From: Pseudomonas sp. RC10
Lineage (GTDB): Bacteria > Pseudomonadota > Gammaproteobacteria > Pseudomonadales > Pseudomonadaceae
Assembly (NCBI RefSeq): GCF_038397775.1
Contig: NZ_CP151650.1
Coordinates: 558,001 to 622,000 of the forward strand
Direction: 5' to 3'
DNA length: 64,000 nt
Of the stretch, positions 18,685 through 27,753 are shown one piece after another. Under the pieces are notes generated by a model that was not told the origin of the DNA, did no database searches, and worked only from the letters and a program-made list of their open reading frames with translations. A program made the position numbers and the translations under genes. Within the stretch, counting starts at the first letter, position 1, and each line of letters starts with the position of its first letter.

Positions 18685-19089
18685 TCATTCAGACTGGGCG
18701 ATGCTTTCCAGATACTCAGACCGCTCGTCGCTCGTGCGCGCCAGGCAGTCGTTCTGGCCGATGTTGAATTCCTTGCTGCCGGGTTTGGCAGGGAAGACTT
18801 CCACGGCGCAGTCGGCGTCGCGCAGTTTTTTCCAGGCATCCTGGGCGGTTTTCAGCTTGGCGATGAATTCGTTGGCCTGTGCTTTGTTCGCACCGAACTG
18901 GGTGTTCACGCGCTCTTGCAGGTTGTCGAAGTTCTCGTCCAGCAGCTTCACCGCGGTGTCGCGGCTGTACACGGAACATTCCAGGGTCTGTTTGTCCTCG
19001 TCCACGCCGTCGCAAGGGGTGGCGTCCGGATTTGCCGCTGCATGTGCGCCTGTCGCGAATAGAGCCAGAGCCAGAAAAATCGTCTTCAT
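18685..19089 (-). CDS. secreted LprI/DUF1311-like protein
   Basis: A 134-residue protein with a signal peptide MKTIFLALALFATGAHA and probable cleavage after AHA. Mature cysteines (TPCDGVD, LECSVYS, DADCAVE, NDCLART) give the four-cysteine pattern of the LprI/lysozyme-inhibitor-like family, with the closing helix NDCLARTSDERSEYLESI. The start at 19089 fits the signal peptide; longer frames upstream are out of character. Function is inferred from family only. Confidence 0.72.
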   Translation of the reverse strand: MKTIFLALALFATGAHAAANPDATPCDGVDEDKQTLECSVYSRDTAVKLLDENFDNLQERVNTQFGANKAQANEFIAKLKTAQDAWKKLRDADCAVEVFPAKPGSKEFNIGQNDCLARTSDERSEYLESIAQSE

Positions 19090-19186
19090 TGGGGTTTCCC
19101 GATTCAGTGATGTCGGGAATTCTCGCCCAACCGGGCGGCAAAGAACAGTTATCAAACGCAGGCGGCAGACGCATGCGGTCGCCCTT

Positions 19187-19225
19187 TGTCGTTTCTTGAC
19201 GCTTTCGGCAATTCCCCTGTCGTTT
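19187..19225 (+). promoter_or_regulatory. direct repeat TGTCGTTT in the dgc promoter region
   Basis: TGTCGTTT occurs at 19187 and 19218, 31 bp apart (about three helical turns). AraC-type activators such as GbdR often bind direct half-sites, and this operon belongs to the GbdR regulon in P. aeruginosa. The sequence was not matched to a verified GbdR consensus. Confidence 0.25.
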
Positions 19226-19317
19226 TTGCACCCGGCTCGTCCGACCCTCAGGCATATGCTGGCCCCAAAGCGCCGGCAGACGTTTCGGCGCGTGATTAAC
19301 CTAGAGGGGACAGCCTG

Positions 19318-20295
19318 ATGAGCCCAGCCGAATTGCACGCAGACAGCATCGTTATTGACGGTCTGATCATTGCCAAATGGAACCGTGAGCTGTTTGAAGA
19401 CATGCGCAAAGGCGGCCTGACCATGGCCAACTGCACAGTGTCGGTGTGGGAAGGCTTCAAGCAGACTGTCGACAGCATCGCTGCCAGCCAGAAGCTGATC
19501 CGCGAGAACAGCGACCTGGTGATCCAGGTGCGCAACACTGCTGATATCCGCAAGGCCAAAGAGCTGGGCAAGACCGGCATCCTGTTCGGCTTCCAGAACG
19601 CCCACGCGTTCGAAGACCAGATCGGCTACGTCGAGATCTTCAAGCAACTGGGCGTGGGCATCGTGCAGATGTGCTACAACACCCAGAACCTCGTCGGCAC
19701 CGGCTGCTACGAGCGCGACGGCGGCCTGTCGGGCTTCGGGCGTGAAATCGTCGCGGAAATGAACCGCGTCGGCATCATGTGCGACCTGTCCCACGTCGGC
19801 TCCAAGACCTCCGAAGAAGTCATCCTCGAATCGAAGAAGCCAGTGACCTATTCCCACTGCCTGCCTTCGGGTCTGAAAGAACACCCTCGCAACAAATCCG
19901 ACGCTGAACTGAAGTTCATCGCTGACCACGGCGGTTTTGTCGGCGTGACCATGTTCGCGCCGTTCCTGGCCAAGGGCATCGATTCGACCATCGACGACTA
20001 CGCCGAAGCCATCGAATACGTGATGAACATCGTTGGCGAAGACGCCATCGGTATCGGCACCGACTTCACCCAGGGTCACGGCCAGGAATTCTTCGAATAC
20101 CTGACCCACGACAAGGGCTACGCCCGCCGCCTGACCAACTTCGGCAAGATCATCAACCCGCTGGGTATCCGTACCGTCGGCGAGTTCCCGAACCTGACCG
20201 AAACCCTGCTCAAACGCGGCCATTCGGAGCGCGTTGTACGCAAGATCATGGGCGAGAACTGGGTTCGCATCTTGGGCGATGTCTGGGGCGAGTAA
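19318..20295 (+). CDS. membrane-dipeptidase (M19) family protein of the dgc operon
   Basis: A 325-residue TIM-barrel of the renal dipeptidase family. It keeps the second-site histidines (MCDLSHVG and VTYSHCLP) and the late aspartate (GIGTDFTQG). The first-site H-x-D that normally follows 'VDGHND' is replaced by VIDGLIIAKWN, and the bridging Glu region reads FGFQNAHAF. It therefore probably lacks a normal two-metal centre. It corresponds in place to PA5396, first gene of the dimethylglycine operon; its role there is unknown. AGAGGGGA precedes the ATG. Confidence 0.85.
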   Translation: MSPAELHADSIVIDGLIIAKWNRELFEDMRKGGLTMANCTVSVWEGFKQTVDSIAASQKLIRENSDLVIQVRNTADIRKAKELGKTGILFGFQNAHAFEDQIGYVEIFKQLGVGIVQMCYNTQNLVGTGCYERDGGLSGFGREIVAEMNRVGIMCDLSHVGSKTSEEVILESKKPVTYSHCLPSGLKEHPRNKSDAELKFIADHGGFVGVTMFAPFLAKGIDSTIDDYAEAIEYVMNIVGEDAIGIGTDFTQGHGQEFFEYLTHDKGYARRLTNFGKIINPLGIRTVGEFPNLTETLLKRGHSERVVRKIMGENWVRILGDVWGE

Positions 20296-20370
20296 CCCTT
20301 TCTACTGAATTTCTCCCCCTCCCGTCCGCGGAGGGGGCATCCAAACAAAATTTTCTGGAGTTAAGTTTCC

Positions 20371-20901
20371 ATGGCCAAGATCGCCCCGCAATTGCCAATC
20401 GAAGTCGACAGCGAGACCGGTGTCTGGACCTCCGACGCCCTGCCAATGCTGTACGTGCCGCGTCACTTCTTCGTGAACAACCACATGGGCATCGAGGAAG
20501 TGCTGGGCGCTGAAGCCTACGCCGAGATTCTTTACAAGGCCGGTTACAAGTCCGCCTGGCACTGGTGCGAAAAAGAAGCCGAATGCCATGGCATCGAAGG
20601 CGTCGCGGTATTTGACCACTACATGAACCGCCTGTCGCAGCGTGGCTGGGGCCTGTTCAAGATTCAGGAAATCGATCTGGATAAAGGTACGTGCAGCGTC
20701 AAGCTGGAGCACTCGGCGTTCGTGTACGTGTACGGCAAGGTTGGTCGCAAGGTCGATTACATGTTCACAGGCTGGTTCGCCGGCGCCATGGACCAGATTC
20801 TCGCTGCCAAAGGCAGTTCCGTTCGCACTGTAGCCGAGCAGGTTTACGGCGGATCGGAAGAGGGCCACGAAGATGGCCTGTTCGTCGTAAACCCAATTTA
20901 A
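20371..20901 (+). CDS. DUF5943-like protein of the dgc operon
   Basis: A 176-residue cytosolic protein corresponding in position to PA5397. It carries SAWHWCEKEAECHGIEG (about residue 65) and the pattern of the V4R/heme-NO-binding-like fold, LFKIQEIDL...FVYVYG. It lies between the dipeptidase-family gene and dgcA and is presumably co-expressed with dimethylglycine catabolism. No catalytic role is known to me. TCTGGAG lies 15 nt upstream of the ATG. Confidence 0.7.
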   Translation: MAKIAPQLPIEVDSETGVWTSDALPMLYVPRHFFVNNHMGIEEVLGAEAYAEILYKAGYKSAWHWCEKEAECHGIEGVAVFDHYMNRLSQRGWGLFKIQEIDLDKGTCSVKLEHSAFVYVYGKVGRKVDYMFTGWFAGAMDQILAAKGSSVRTVAEQVYGGSEEGHEDGLFVVNPI

Positions 20902-21053
20902 ACCGAGCCGTTTTAAAGCGTCGCGAGCGAAGGCCAGGCAAGGCGAACTCAAGCGAGAAAGCGGAGTTGACTTTAGTCAATGAGCATTTCGAGTTTGAGT
21001 TCAACGCAGCATCGCCGAGCGCAGCAGCTTTCTTTCGTCTTGAGGAGTTAGAA
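20902..21053. repeat. long imperfect hairpin element before dgcA
   Basis: A 152-bp spacer inside the dgc operon. Outer arms GAACTCAA (20944) and TTGAGTTC (20996) enclose an inner palindrome TTGACT-TT-AGTCAA at 20968. Matching blocks (GAAA/TTTC) lie between them. It ends in a pyrimidine run and TTGAGGAG, which supplies the dgcA ribosome binding site. From memory similar sequences are repeated in Pseudomonas genomes, but I cannot name a family. It could be a MITE-like or structured RNA element. Confidence 0.5.
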
Positions 21054-23114
21054 ATGGCTTTCGAAGCAATGTTTCAGCCTATCCAAATCGGCAAACTGAC
21101 AATCCGCAACCGCGTCCTCAGTACCGCGCACGCCGAGGTTTATGCCACTGATGGCGGCATGACCACCGACCGTTACGTGAAGTATTACGAGGAGAAAGCC
21201 AAAGGCGGCATCGGCCTGGCCATTTGTGGCGGCTCTTCCAGCGTGGCGATCGACAGCCCGCAAAGCTGGTGGAAGTCGGTCAACCTGGCCACCGACAAGA
21301 TCATTCCGCACTTCCAGAACCTCGCGGACGCCATGCACAAGCACGGCGCCAAGATCATGATCCAGATTACCCACATGGGCCGTCGCTCCCGTTGGGACGG
21401 CGACCATTGGCCGACGCTGATGTCGCCATCGGGTATCCGCGAGCCTGTTCACCGCGCGACCTGCAAAACCATCGAGCCGGAAGAAATCTGGCGCGTGATC
21501 GGCAACTACGCCAGCGCGGCAGCTCGTGCCAAGGCCGGTGGCCTGGACGGCGTTGAACTGTCGGCCGTGCACCAGCACATGATCGACCAGTTCTGGAGCC
21601 CGCGCGTCAACAAGCGTACGGACGAATGGGGCGGCAGCTTCGAAAACCGCATGCGTTTCGGTCTGGAAGTGATCAAGGCTGTGCGTAAGGAAGTCGGTCC
21701 TGACTTCTGTGTGGGCCTGCGTATCTGCGGTGACGAGTTCCACCCGGACGGTCTCAGCCATGAAGACATGAAAGAGATCGCCAAGTATTACGACCAGACC
21801 GGCATGATCGACTTCATCGGTGTGGTGGGCTCGGGTTGCGACACGCACAACACCCTGGCCAACGTTATCCCCAACATGAGTTATCCACCGGAGCCGTTCC
21901 TGCACCTGGCGGCCGGTATCAAGGAAGTGGTGAAGGCCCCGGTTCTGCACGCGCAGAACATCAAGGACCCGAACCAGGCCACGCGTATTCTGGAAGGCGG
22001 TTACGTCGACATGGTCGGCATGACCCGCGCGCACATCGCCGACCCGCACCTGATCACCAAGATCAAGATGGGCCAGGTCGACCAGATTCGTCAGTGCGTC
22101 GGTGCCAACTACTGCATCGACCGCCAGTACCAGGGTCTGGACGTGCTGTGCATCCAGAACGCCGCGACCTCCCGTGAATACATGGGCGTCCCGCACATCA
22201 TCGAGAAAACCACCGGCGTGAAACGCAAAGTGGTGATCGTCGGTGCCGGTCCTGCCGGGATGGAAGCAGCGCGTGTGTCAGCCGAGCGTGGCCACGACGT
22301 GACCCTGTTCGAGAAGAAGGACGCCATTGGCGGCCAGATCACCACGGCGTCGAAAGCGCCGCAGCGTGACCAGATCGCCGGTATCACCCGCTGGTATCAG
22401 CTGGAGCTGGCGCGTCTGAAGGTCGATCTGCGTCTGGGCACCGCGGCCGATGTCGCCACCATTCGCGACCTGCGTCCGGATGTGGTGGTGCTGGCAGTGG
22501 GCGGTCACCCGTTCATCGAACAGAACGAGCACTGGGGCGCTGCTGAAGGCCTGGTGGTCAGCAGCTGGGACGTGCTGGACGGCAAAGTTGCACCGGCCAA
22601 GAACGTGCTGGTCTACGACACCATCTGTGAATTCACCGGGATGTCGGTGGCCGACTTCATGGCCGACAAAGGCAGTCAGGTCGAGATCGTTACCGACGAC
22701 ATCAAGCCGGGCGTGGCCATGGGCGGTACGTCGTTCCCGACGTACTACCGCAGCATGTACCCGAAAGAAATCATCATGACCGGCGACATGATGCTGGAGA
22801 AGGTCTACCGCGAAGGCGACAAGCTGGTGGCGGTGCTGGAGAACGAATACACCGGCGCCAAAGAGGAGCGGGTCATCGACCAGGTGGTGATCGAGAACGG
22901 CGTGCGTCCTGACGAAGAGCTGTACTACGGCCTCAAGGAAGATTCGCGCAACAAGGGCCAGATCGACATCGACGCACTGTTCGCGATCCAGCCTCAGCCG
23001 TTGTTGAGCCAGGCCGGTGATGGCTACCTGCTTTACCGCATCGGTGACTGCGTGGCGCAGCGTAATACCCATGCCGCCATCTATGACGCGCTCCGGCTTT
23101 GTAAGGATTTTTGA
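21054..23114 (+). CDS. dgcA: dimethylglycine demethylase subunit DgcA
   Basis: A 686-residue flavoenzyme of the old-yellow-enzyme/trimethylamine-dehydrogenase family. An N-terminal FMN barrel (residues 1-370; MFQPIQIGKLTIRNRVLST) is followed by an FAD/NAD-type domain (VVIVGAGPAGMEAARVSAE near residue 390). The Cys cluster that would bind a 4Fe-4S centre lies around QCVGANYCIDR...LCIQNA. With DgcB it oxidatively demethylates dimethylglycine to sarcosine. GAGGAG lies 7 nt before the ATG; the much longer open frame to 20691 runs through the repeat and is not the gene. Confidence 0.93.
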   Translation: MAFEAMFQPIQIGKLTIRNRVLSTAHAEVYATDGGMTTDRYVKYYEEKAKGGIGLAICGGSSSVAIDSPQSWWKSVNLATDKIIPHFQNLADAMHKHGAKIMIQITHMGRRSRWDGDHWPTLMSPSGIREPVHRATCKTIEPEEIWRVIGNYASAAARAKAGGLDGVELSAVHQHMIDQFWSPRVNKRTDEWGGSFENRMRFGLEVIKAVRKEVGPDFCVGLRICGDEFHPDGLSHEDMKEIAKYYDQTGMIDFIGVVGSGCDTHNTLANVIPNMSYPPEPFLHLAAGIKEVVKAPVLHAQNIKDPNQATRILEGGYVDMVGMTRAHIADPHLITKIKMGQVDQIRQCVGANYCIDRQYQGLDVLCIQNAATSREYMGVPHIIEKTTGVKRKVVIVGAGPAGMEAARVSAERGHDVTLFEKKDAIGGQITTASKAPQRDQIAGITRWYQLELARLKVDLRLGTAADVATIRDLRPDVVVLAVGGHPFIEQNEHWGAAEGLVVSSWDVLDGKVAPAKNVLVYDTICEFTGMSVADFMADKGSQVEIVTDDIKPGVAMGGTSFPTYYRSMYPKEIIMTGDMMLEKVYREGDKLVAVLENEYTGAKEERVIDQVVIENGVRPDEELYYGLKEDSRNKGQIDIDALFAIQPQPLLSQAGDGYLLYRIGDCVAQRNTHAAIYDALRLCKDF

Positions 23115-23120
23115 CGGCAT

Positions 23121-23213
23121 AGCTGCGAGCTTTGAGCTGCAAACTTCAAGTTAAAAGCGCTGCGTTCACCGTTGCTCTTTCTTGCAGCTTGCAGCTTGTG
23201 GCTTGCACCTCGC
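23121..23213. repeat. AGCTGCAAGCTT-type extragenic repeat between dgcA and dgcB
   Basis: The stretch starts with AGCTGCGAGCTTTGAGCTGC and ends with TTGCAGCTTGCAGCTTGTGG, which is roughly its inverted complement. It is a common style of Pseudomonas extragenic palindrome and differs from the GGAGCGAATTC REPs. Confidence 0.6.
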
Positions 23214-23226
23214 AGAGGTGAGTCTG

Positions 23227-25173
23227 ATGTTGAGTACCCTTCTTCCAATCCTGCTGTTCGCCGCTTTGGGCCTTGGTGTCCTCGGCGCCTTACGGCGGGT
23301 TGCCATGTGGCGTAACGGGCGTGCGTCCAAGGTCGATCTGCTGGGCGGCCTGCTGGCCATGCCCAAGCGCTACATGGTCGATCTGCACCACGTGGTCGCG
23401 CGGGACAAATACATCGCCAACACCCACGTCGCCACGGCTGGCGGCGCGGTTGCGTCGATCATTCTGGCGATTCTGGTCCACGGTTTCGGCCTGCATAACC
23501 GCATTCTCGGTTACGCGCTGCTGCTGATGACGGCGGTGATGTTCGTCGGCGCGATCTTCGTTTATATGCGTCGCCGTAACCCACCAAGCCGCCTGTCGAA
23601 AGGCCCGTGGATGCGCCTGCCGAAAAGCCTGCTGGCGTTCTCTGGCTCGTTCTTTCTGGTGACCTTGCCGGTCGCGGGCATCCTCCCGGAAAACTTCGGT
23701 GGCTGGCTGCTGGCAATCATCCTGGGGATAGGTGTGCTGTGGGGCGTTTCCGAATTGTTCTTCGGCATGACCTGGGGCGGCCCGATGAAGCATGCCTTCG
23801 CCGGTGCGCTGCACCTGGCGTGGCACCGTCGCGCCGAGCGCTTTGGCGGTGGTCGTTCGACCGGCCTGAAACCGCTGGACCTGGCCGACCCGACCGCGCC
23901 GCTGGGCGTGGAAAAACCCAAGGATTTCACCTGGAACCAACTGCTGGGCTTCGACGCCTGCGTGCAGTGCGGCAAGTGCGAAGCAGCGTGCCCTGCGTTC
24001 GCCGCTGGCCAGCCGCTGAACCCGAAAAAGCTGATTCAGGACATGGTCGTCGGTCTGGCGGGCGGCACTGACGCAAACTTCGCAGGCAGCCCTTATCCAG
24101 GCAAAGCAATCGGCGAACACAAAGGCAACCCACATCAACCGATCGTCAACGGTCTGGTCGATGCCGAAACCCTGTGGTCATGCACCACCTGCCGCGCCTG
24201 CGTGGAAGAGTGCCCGATGATGATCGAGCACGTGGACGCCATCGTCGACATGCGTCGTCACCTGACGCTGGAAAAAGGCGCGACCCCGAACAAGGGTGCC
24301 GAAGTGCTGGAAAACCTCATCGCCACCGACAACCCGGGCGGTTTTGCACCCGGCGGCCGGATGAACTGGGCGGCTGACCTGAACCTCAGCCTGATGAGCG
24401 ACAAAAAGACCACTGACGTGCTGTTCTGGGTCGGTGATGGCGCGTTCGACATGCGCAACCAGCGTACGCTGCGCGCCTTCGTCAAAGTGCTGAAAGCGGC
24501 GAAAGTCGACTTCGCGGTACTGGGCCTGGAAGAGCGCGACAGCGGTGACGTGGCTCGTCGTCTGGGCGATGAAGCGACCTTCCAGATGCTCGCCAAACGC
24601 AACATTCAGACGCTGGCCAAATACAGCTTCAAACGCATCGTCACCTGTGATCCGCACAGTTTTCACGTGCTGAAAAACGAGTACGGCGCCTTTGACGGCA
24701 ACTACCTCGTGCAGCACCACAGCACCTACATGGCCGAGCTGATCGGCGGTGGCGCGCTGAATCTGGGCCAGCACAAAGGCTCCAGCGTGACCTATCACGA
24801 CCCGTGCTACCTGGGACGATACAACGGCGAGTACGAAGCGCCGCGCGACGTGCTCAAGGCGCTGGGTATTGAGGTCAAGGAAATGCAGCGCTCCGGTTTC
24901 CGCTCCCGTTGCTGCGGCGGCGGTGGCGGCGCGCCGATCACCGACATTCCGGGCAAACAGCGGATACCCGACATGCGCATGGAAGACATCCGCGAAACCG
25001 GCGCCGAACTGGTGGCCGTGGGTTGCCCACAGTGCACCGCGATGCTGGAAGGTGTGGTCGAACCACGCCCGATGATCAAGGACATCGCCGAACTGGTGGC
25101 CGACGCGCTGCTCGAAGACGCTGCACCGGTCAAACCGGCACCGACCAAACGTGAACCTGCGGAGGCGCATTGA
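23227..25173 (+). CDS. dgcB: dimethylglycine catabolism Fe-S oxidoreductase DgcB
   Basis: A 648-residue protein. Four to five N-terminal membrane helices (residues 1-190) are followed by two 4Fe-4S motifs (CVQCGKCEAACP; CTTCRACVEECP) and two CCG-type domains (DPCYLGRYN; CCGGGGGAP; VGCPQC). It links DgcA and the ETF to the quinone pool during dimethylglycine oxidation. The start at 23227 (MLSTLLPILLF) follows GCAGAGGTGAG; the ATG-less extension to 23182 is inside a repeat. Its stop overlaps the start of the ETF alpha gene (TGATG). Confidence 0.92.
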   Translation: MLSTLLPILLFAALGLGVLGALRRVAMWRNGRASKVDLLGGLLAMPKRYMVDLHHVVARDKYIANTHVATAGGAVASIILAILVHGFGLHNRILGYALLLMTAVMFVGAIFVYMRRRNPPSRLSKGPWMRLPKSLLAFSGSFFLVTLPVAGILPENFGGWLLAIILGIGVLWGVSELFFGMTWGGPMKHAFAGALHLAWHRRAERFGGGRSTGLKPLDLADPTAPLGVEKPKDFTWNQLLGFDACVQCGKCEAACPAFAAGQPLNPKKLIQDMVVGLAGGTDANFAGSPYPGKAIGEHKGNPHQPIVNGLVDAETLWSCTTCRACVEECPMMIEHVDAIVDMRRHLTLEKGATPNKGAEVLENLIATDNPGGFAPGGRMNWAADLNLSLMSDKKTTDVLFWVGDGAFDMRNQRTLRAFVKVLKAAKVDFAVLGLEERDSGDVARRLGDEATFQMLAKRNIQTLAKYSFKRIVTCDPHSFHVLKNEYGAFDGNYLVQHHSTYMAELIGGGALNLGQHKGSSVTYHDPCYLGRYNGEYEAPRDVLKALGIEVKEMQRSGFRSRCCGGGGGAPITDIPGKQRIPDMRMEDIRETGAELVAVGCPQCTAMLEGVVEPRPMIKDIAELVADALLEDAAPVKPAPTKREPAEAH

Positions 25174-26393
25174 TGAGCGACATTATCCGCCGCGACCCTC
25201 GTGCCGAGTGGATCGCTCGCAACCGCTTGCACCCGCTGCACGCCGCCATGCAACCGGCGCAGTCCAGCTGGATGGGACCGAACGGTATCATCCGCAAAAG
25301 CCTGCATGGCATTGGTTTCATTGGCCCCAACGGCATCAAGCGCATCGACCGCAGTGGCGCACAGCAGGGCGGGACCACGAAGCGTTCGGCTTCCGTTGAA
25401 GTGCAATTGCCGCTGCATCAAGTGGCCGATCCGGCGTTCTTCATTGCGGTCGTTCCCGACATGGTCGGTGGTCGCCTGAGCAGCCACGACCGCGACTTGC
25501 TTGGCCTGGCCCACAGCCTTGCAGGCAAGGACGGCGCAGTATTGGCCGTGGTCTTCGGTGAGCACAAAGAAAGCGCGTTCGACACCGCAGGCGTTGATCG
25601 TCTGCTGGTATTGGAAGGCAGCGAATTTGCCGGTTATTCACCTGAGCAGCGTGTGCAGGGTCTGCGAGCTGTGGATAACCAGTTCGACCCGCATCACTGG
25701 TTGTTGCCCGACAGCCGCACCGGTGGCGGTGAGCTGGGCCGTCGCTTCGCCGCCAGTTTGGGTGAACGCCCGGCCACGCGCGTATGGCAGATCAAGGATC
25801 AACAGGCCACCGGCCGCGCAGGTGCGGGTCGTGAAGATATTTCGCGTACAGTTTCTCGCCTCATCCTGGCCGCCGCCGAGTGCGCCGAACCGGTCAGCGA
25901 AACCCGCCACGAAGCCCTGCCGGTCGAGTTGTCCACAACCATCGCCCGCAGCCTGCCACGCATCGAAGACCTCGGCGCGGTGGCGGTCGACCCTGCACTT
26001 ATCCCCATGGCCGAAGCGGAGTTCATTTTCTCCGGCGGCAATGGCGTGAAAGATTGGGGCCTGTTCCACCGTACCGCTGCCGCGCTGGGCGCCACTGAAG
26101 GCGCCTCCCGCGTGGCGGTGGACGATGGTTTCATGACCCGCGATCGCCAGGTCGGCGCATCGGGCACCTGGGTCACGGCCCGGGTTTACGTGGCTGTGGG
26201 TATCTCCGGCGCGATTCAGCACTTACAAGGCATCGGCGCGTGCGACAAAGTCGTGGCGATCAACCTTGATCCAACGTGCGACATGATCAAACGTGCTGAT
26301 TTGTCAGTCATTGGCGAAAGCGCTGAAATCCTCAACGCGCTCATCGAAGCCGTCGAGGCCTACCGGAACGAGGCGAAACGCGATGCAGCCTGA
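25173..26393 (+). CDS. electron transfer flavoprotein alpha-type subunit, dgc operon
   Basis: A 406-residue protein with an ETF-alpha C-terminal FAD domain (IFSGGNGVKDW, then ASRVAVDDGFMTRDRQVGASG, and AVGISGAIQHLQGIGACDKVVAIN). It has an N-terminal extension of about 70 residues lacking in housekeeping EtfA. It accepts electrons from dimethylglycine oxidation with the following beta-type subunit. GGAGG is 7 nt before the ATG. It overlaps dgcB by one base. Confidence 0.9.
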   Translation: MSDIIRRDPRAEWIARNRLHPLHAAMQPAQSSWMGPNGIIRKSLHGIGFIGPNGIKRIDRSGAQQGGTTKRSASVEVQLPLHQVADPAFFIAVVPDMVGGRLSSHDRDLLGLAHSLAGKDGAVLAVVFGEHKESAFDTAGVDRLLVLEGSEFAGYSPEQRVQGLRAVDNQFDPHHWLLPDSRTGGGELGRRFAASLGERPATRVWQIKDQQATGRAGAGREDISRTVSRLILAAAECAEPVSETRHEALPVELSTTIARSLPRIEDLGAVAVDPALIPMAEAEFIFSGGNGVKDWGLFHRTAAALGATEGASRVAVDDGFMTRDRQVGASGTWVTARVYVAVGISGAIQHLQGIGACDKVVAINLDPTCDMIKRADLSVIGESAEILNALIEAVEAYRNEAKRDAA

Positions 26394-27186
26394 AAAAAAA
26401 CTGCCTGTGGATAAAGCCGCCTTGCACGTCATCAGCCTCGTTTCCATCGGCGCGCACCCGACTTCCGGTCGTCCGCGCCGCGCCGAGCAGGATGCGCGCG
26501 CTGTCGAGCTAGGCTTGCAACTGGCTGGGGATAACTTACACGTGCTGCATGCCGGTAGCGCTGAGGAGCCCGCACTGCGTGCTTACCTCGGAATGGGCCT
26601 GAAAGAGTTGCACGTTCTCGACCAACCCCAAGGCGCCGACGCGCTGCCGGGGCTGGCTGATTACATCCGCGAATCCGGCGTACAGCTGGTGCTTGCTGGC
26701 ACCCAAGCCGAAACGGGCGAAGGATCGGGCATGCTGCCCTACCTGCTCGCCGAGAAACTCGGCTGGCCGCTGGTGGTCGGCATGGCGGAAGTAGAATCCA
26801 TCAGCAATGGCAGCGCCCAAGTGCTCCAGGCGTTGCCACGCGGTCAACGCCGCCGCCTGAAGGTGCGTCTGCCATTCCTCGCCACTGTGGATAACGCCGC
26901 GCCGAAACCGCGCCAAAGCGCCTACGGCCCGGCGCAGCGCGGCACGCTGGACGTGGAAGACATTGAAGTCACGATCGACGAGTTATTCACAGGCGCCGAA
27001 CTGACTCCGGCCAAACCTCGGCCGAAACGGCTGAAAGTGATCAAGGCGAAGAGCGGCGCGGACCGGATGAAGGCGGCGACGGCAAAAGCCAGCGGCGGCG
27101 GCGGGCAAGTGCTTAAAGGTGTTAGCCCCCAGGAAGGCGCTGCGGCGATTTTGAAGTTGTTGGTGGAGGAAGGGGTGGTGCGTTAA
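26383..27186 (+). CDS. electron transfer flavoprotein beta-type subunit, dgc operon
   Basis: A 267-residue ETF-beta-like protein overlapping the alpha gene by 11 bp. It has the adenine-nucleotide-alpha-hydrolase-type fold with VLAGTQAETGEGSGMLPYLL and the recognition segment VLQALPRGQRRRLKVRLP. The C-terminal 60 residues are basic and glycine-rich (KASGGGGQVLKG). It is the last gene of the dgc operon and is followed by a terminator. Confidence 0.9.
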   Translation: MQPEKKLPVDKAALHVISLVSIGAHPTSGRPRRAEQDARAVELGLQLAGDNLHVLHAGSAEEPALRAYLGMGLKELHVLDQPQGADALPGLADYIRESGVQLVLAGTQAETGEGSGMLPYLLAEKLGWPLVVGMAEVESISNGSAQVLQALPRGQRRRLKVRLPFLATVDNAAPKPRQSAYGPAQRGTLDVEDIEVTIDELFTGAELTPAKPRPKRLKVIKAKSGADRMKAATAKASGGGGQVLKGVSPQEGAAAILKLLVEEGVVR

Positions 27187-27206
27187 GGCGCACCTCTTCA
27201 AACGCA

Positions 27207-27231
27207 AAAGGCGCCTGTTTGGCGCTTTTTG
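27207..27231 (+). terminator. terminator of the dgc-etf operon
   Basis: AAAAGGCGCC, loop TGTTT, GGCGCTTTTT, ending about 45 bp after the stop. The A-run and T-run make it usable from both strands, which suits the convergent gene at 27235. Confidence 0.88.
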
Positions 27232-27234
27232 TGT

Positions 27235-27753
27235 TTAAGACTGCGGATCATCAAGCGCTACAGTCGTGTTGATGGAGGCCGAGTCGACGATCATTACGTC
27301 GAACACTTGCTCTATGACCTGGCGTGGGCCTTGTTTCAGACTCCAGGTAAAGAAGACGAGACAGCCTAACAGCATGATGAAGCATGCAGAGCCAATGACG
27401 CTTTGTGATACGCCAGTCCAGAAGCCCGGTCGGGCGGATCGTATCTCATGACTGGCTTTGGCCGCATATATCTCTTCCATCTCCCTTGTTTCATCCGCGA
27501 GAGATGCTTTCAAAAAATCCACGGCAAGCTGCGCTGCCTGACTTCGGTAGCTCTCAAGGGCTGACACGTTATTGCTCATGTCGTGGAACGCCGCAAGGTC
27601 AGCGTCGTTCGGGAGTTCTCCGTGCTTTTCCTTGAACGCCAGGATGTATTCGATTTTCTGACGTTTGTATTGCGAGTAGGCGAGTTTGCCAACGATGTCG
27701 TTATTGTCTGCGACCAATGCGTTATAGATGTGGTTGTAGTTTGCTTTTGTCAT
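27235..27753 (-). CDS. unknown protein with one C-terminal membrane segment
   Basis: A 172-residue protein I do not recognise. The first 120 residues are hydrophilic and helical (YNHIYNALVADNND; YRSQAAQLAVDFLKASL). One membrane helix follows (SQSVIGSACFIMLLGCLVFF), then a 30-residue tail. It is co-translated with the upstream 64-residue gene through an ATGA overlap. The base composition is more AT-rich than the neighbours. It may be accessory cargo; a membrane-acting effector is one guess. Confidence 0.6.
   Translation of the reverse strand: MTKANYNHIYNALVADNNDIVGKLAYSQYKRQKIEYILAFKEKHGELPNDADLAAFHDMSNNVSALESYRSQAAQLAVDFLKASLADETREMEEIYAAKASHEIRSARPGFWTGVSQSVIGSACFIMLLGCLVFFTWSLKQGPRQVIEQVFDVMIVDSASINTTVALDDPQS

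Noticed and set aside
20691..21053. N-terminal extension of dgcA
   Set aside because: The extension overlaps the DUF5943-like gene in another frame and runs through a hairpin element; the ATG at 21054 has a good ribosome binding site and gives the family length.
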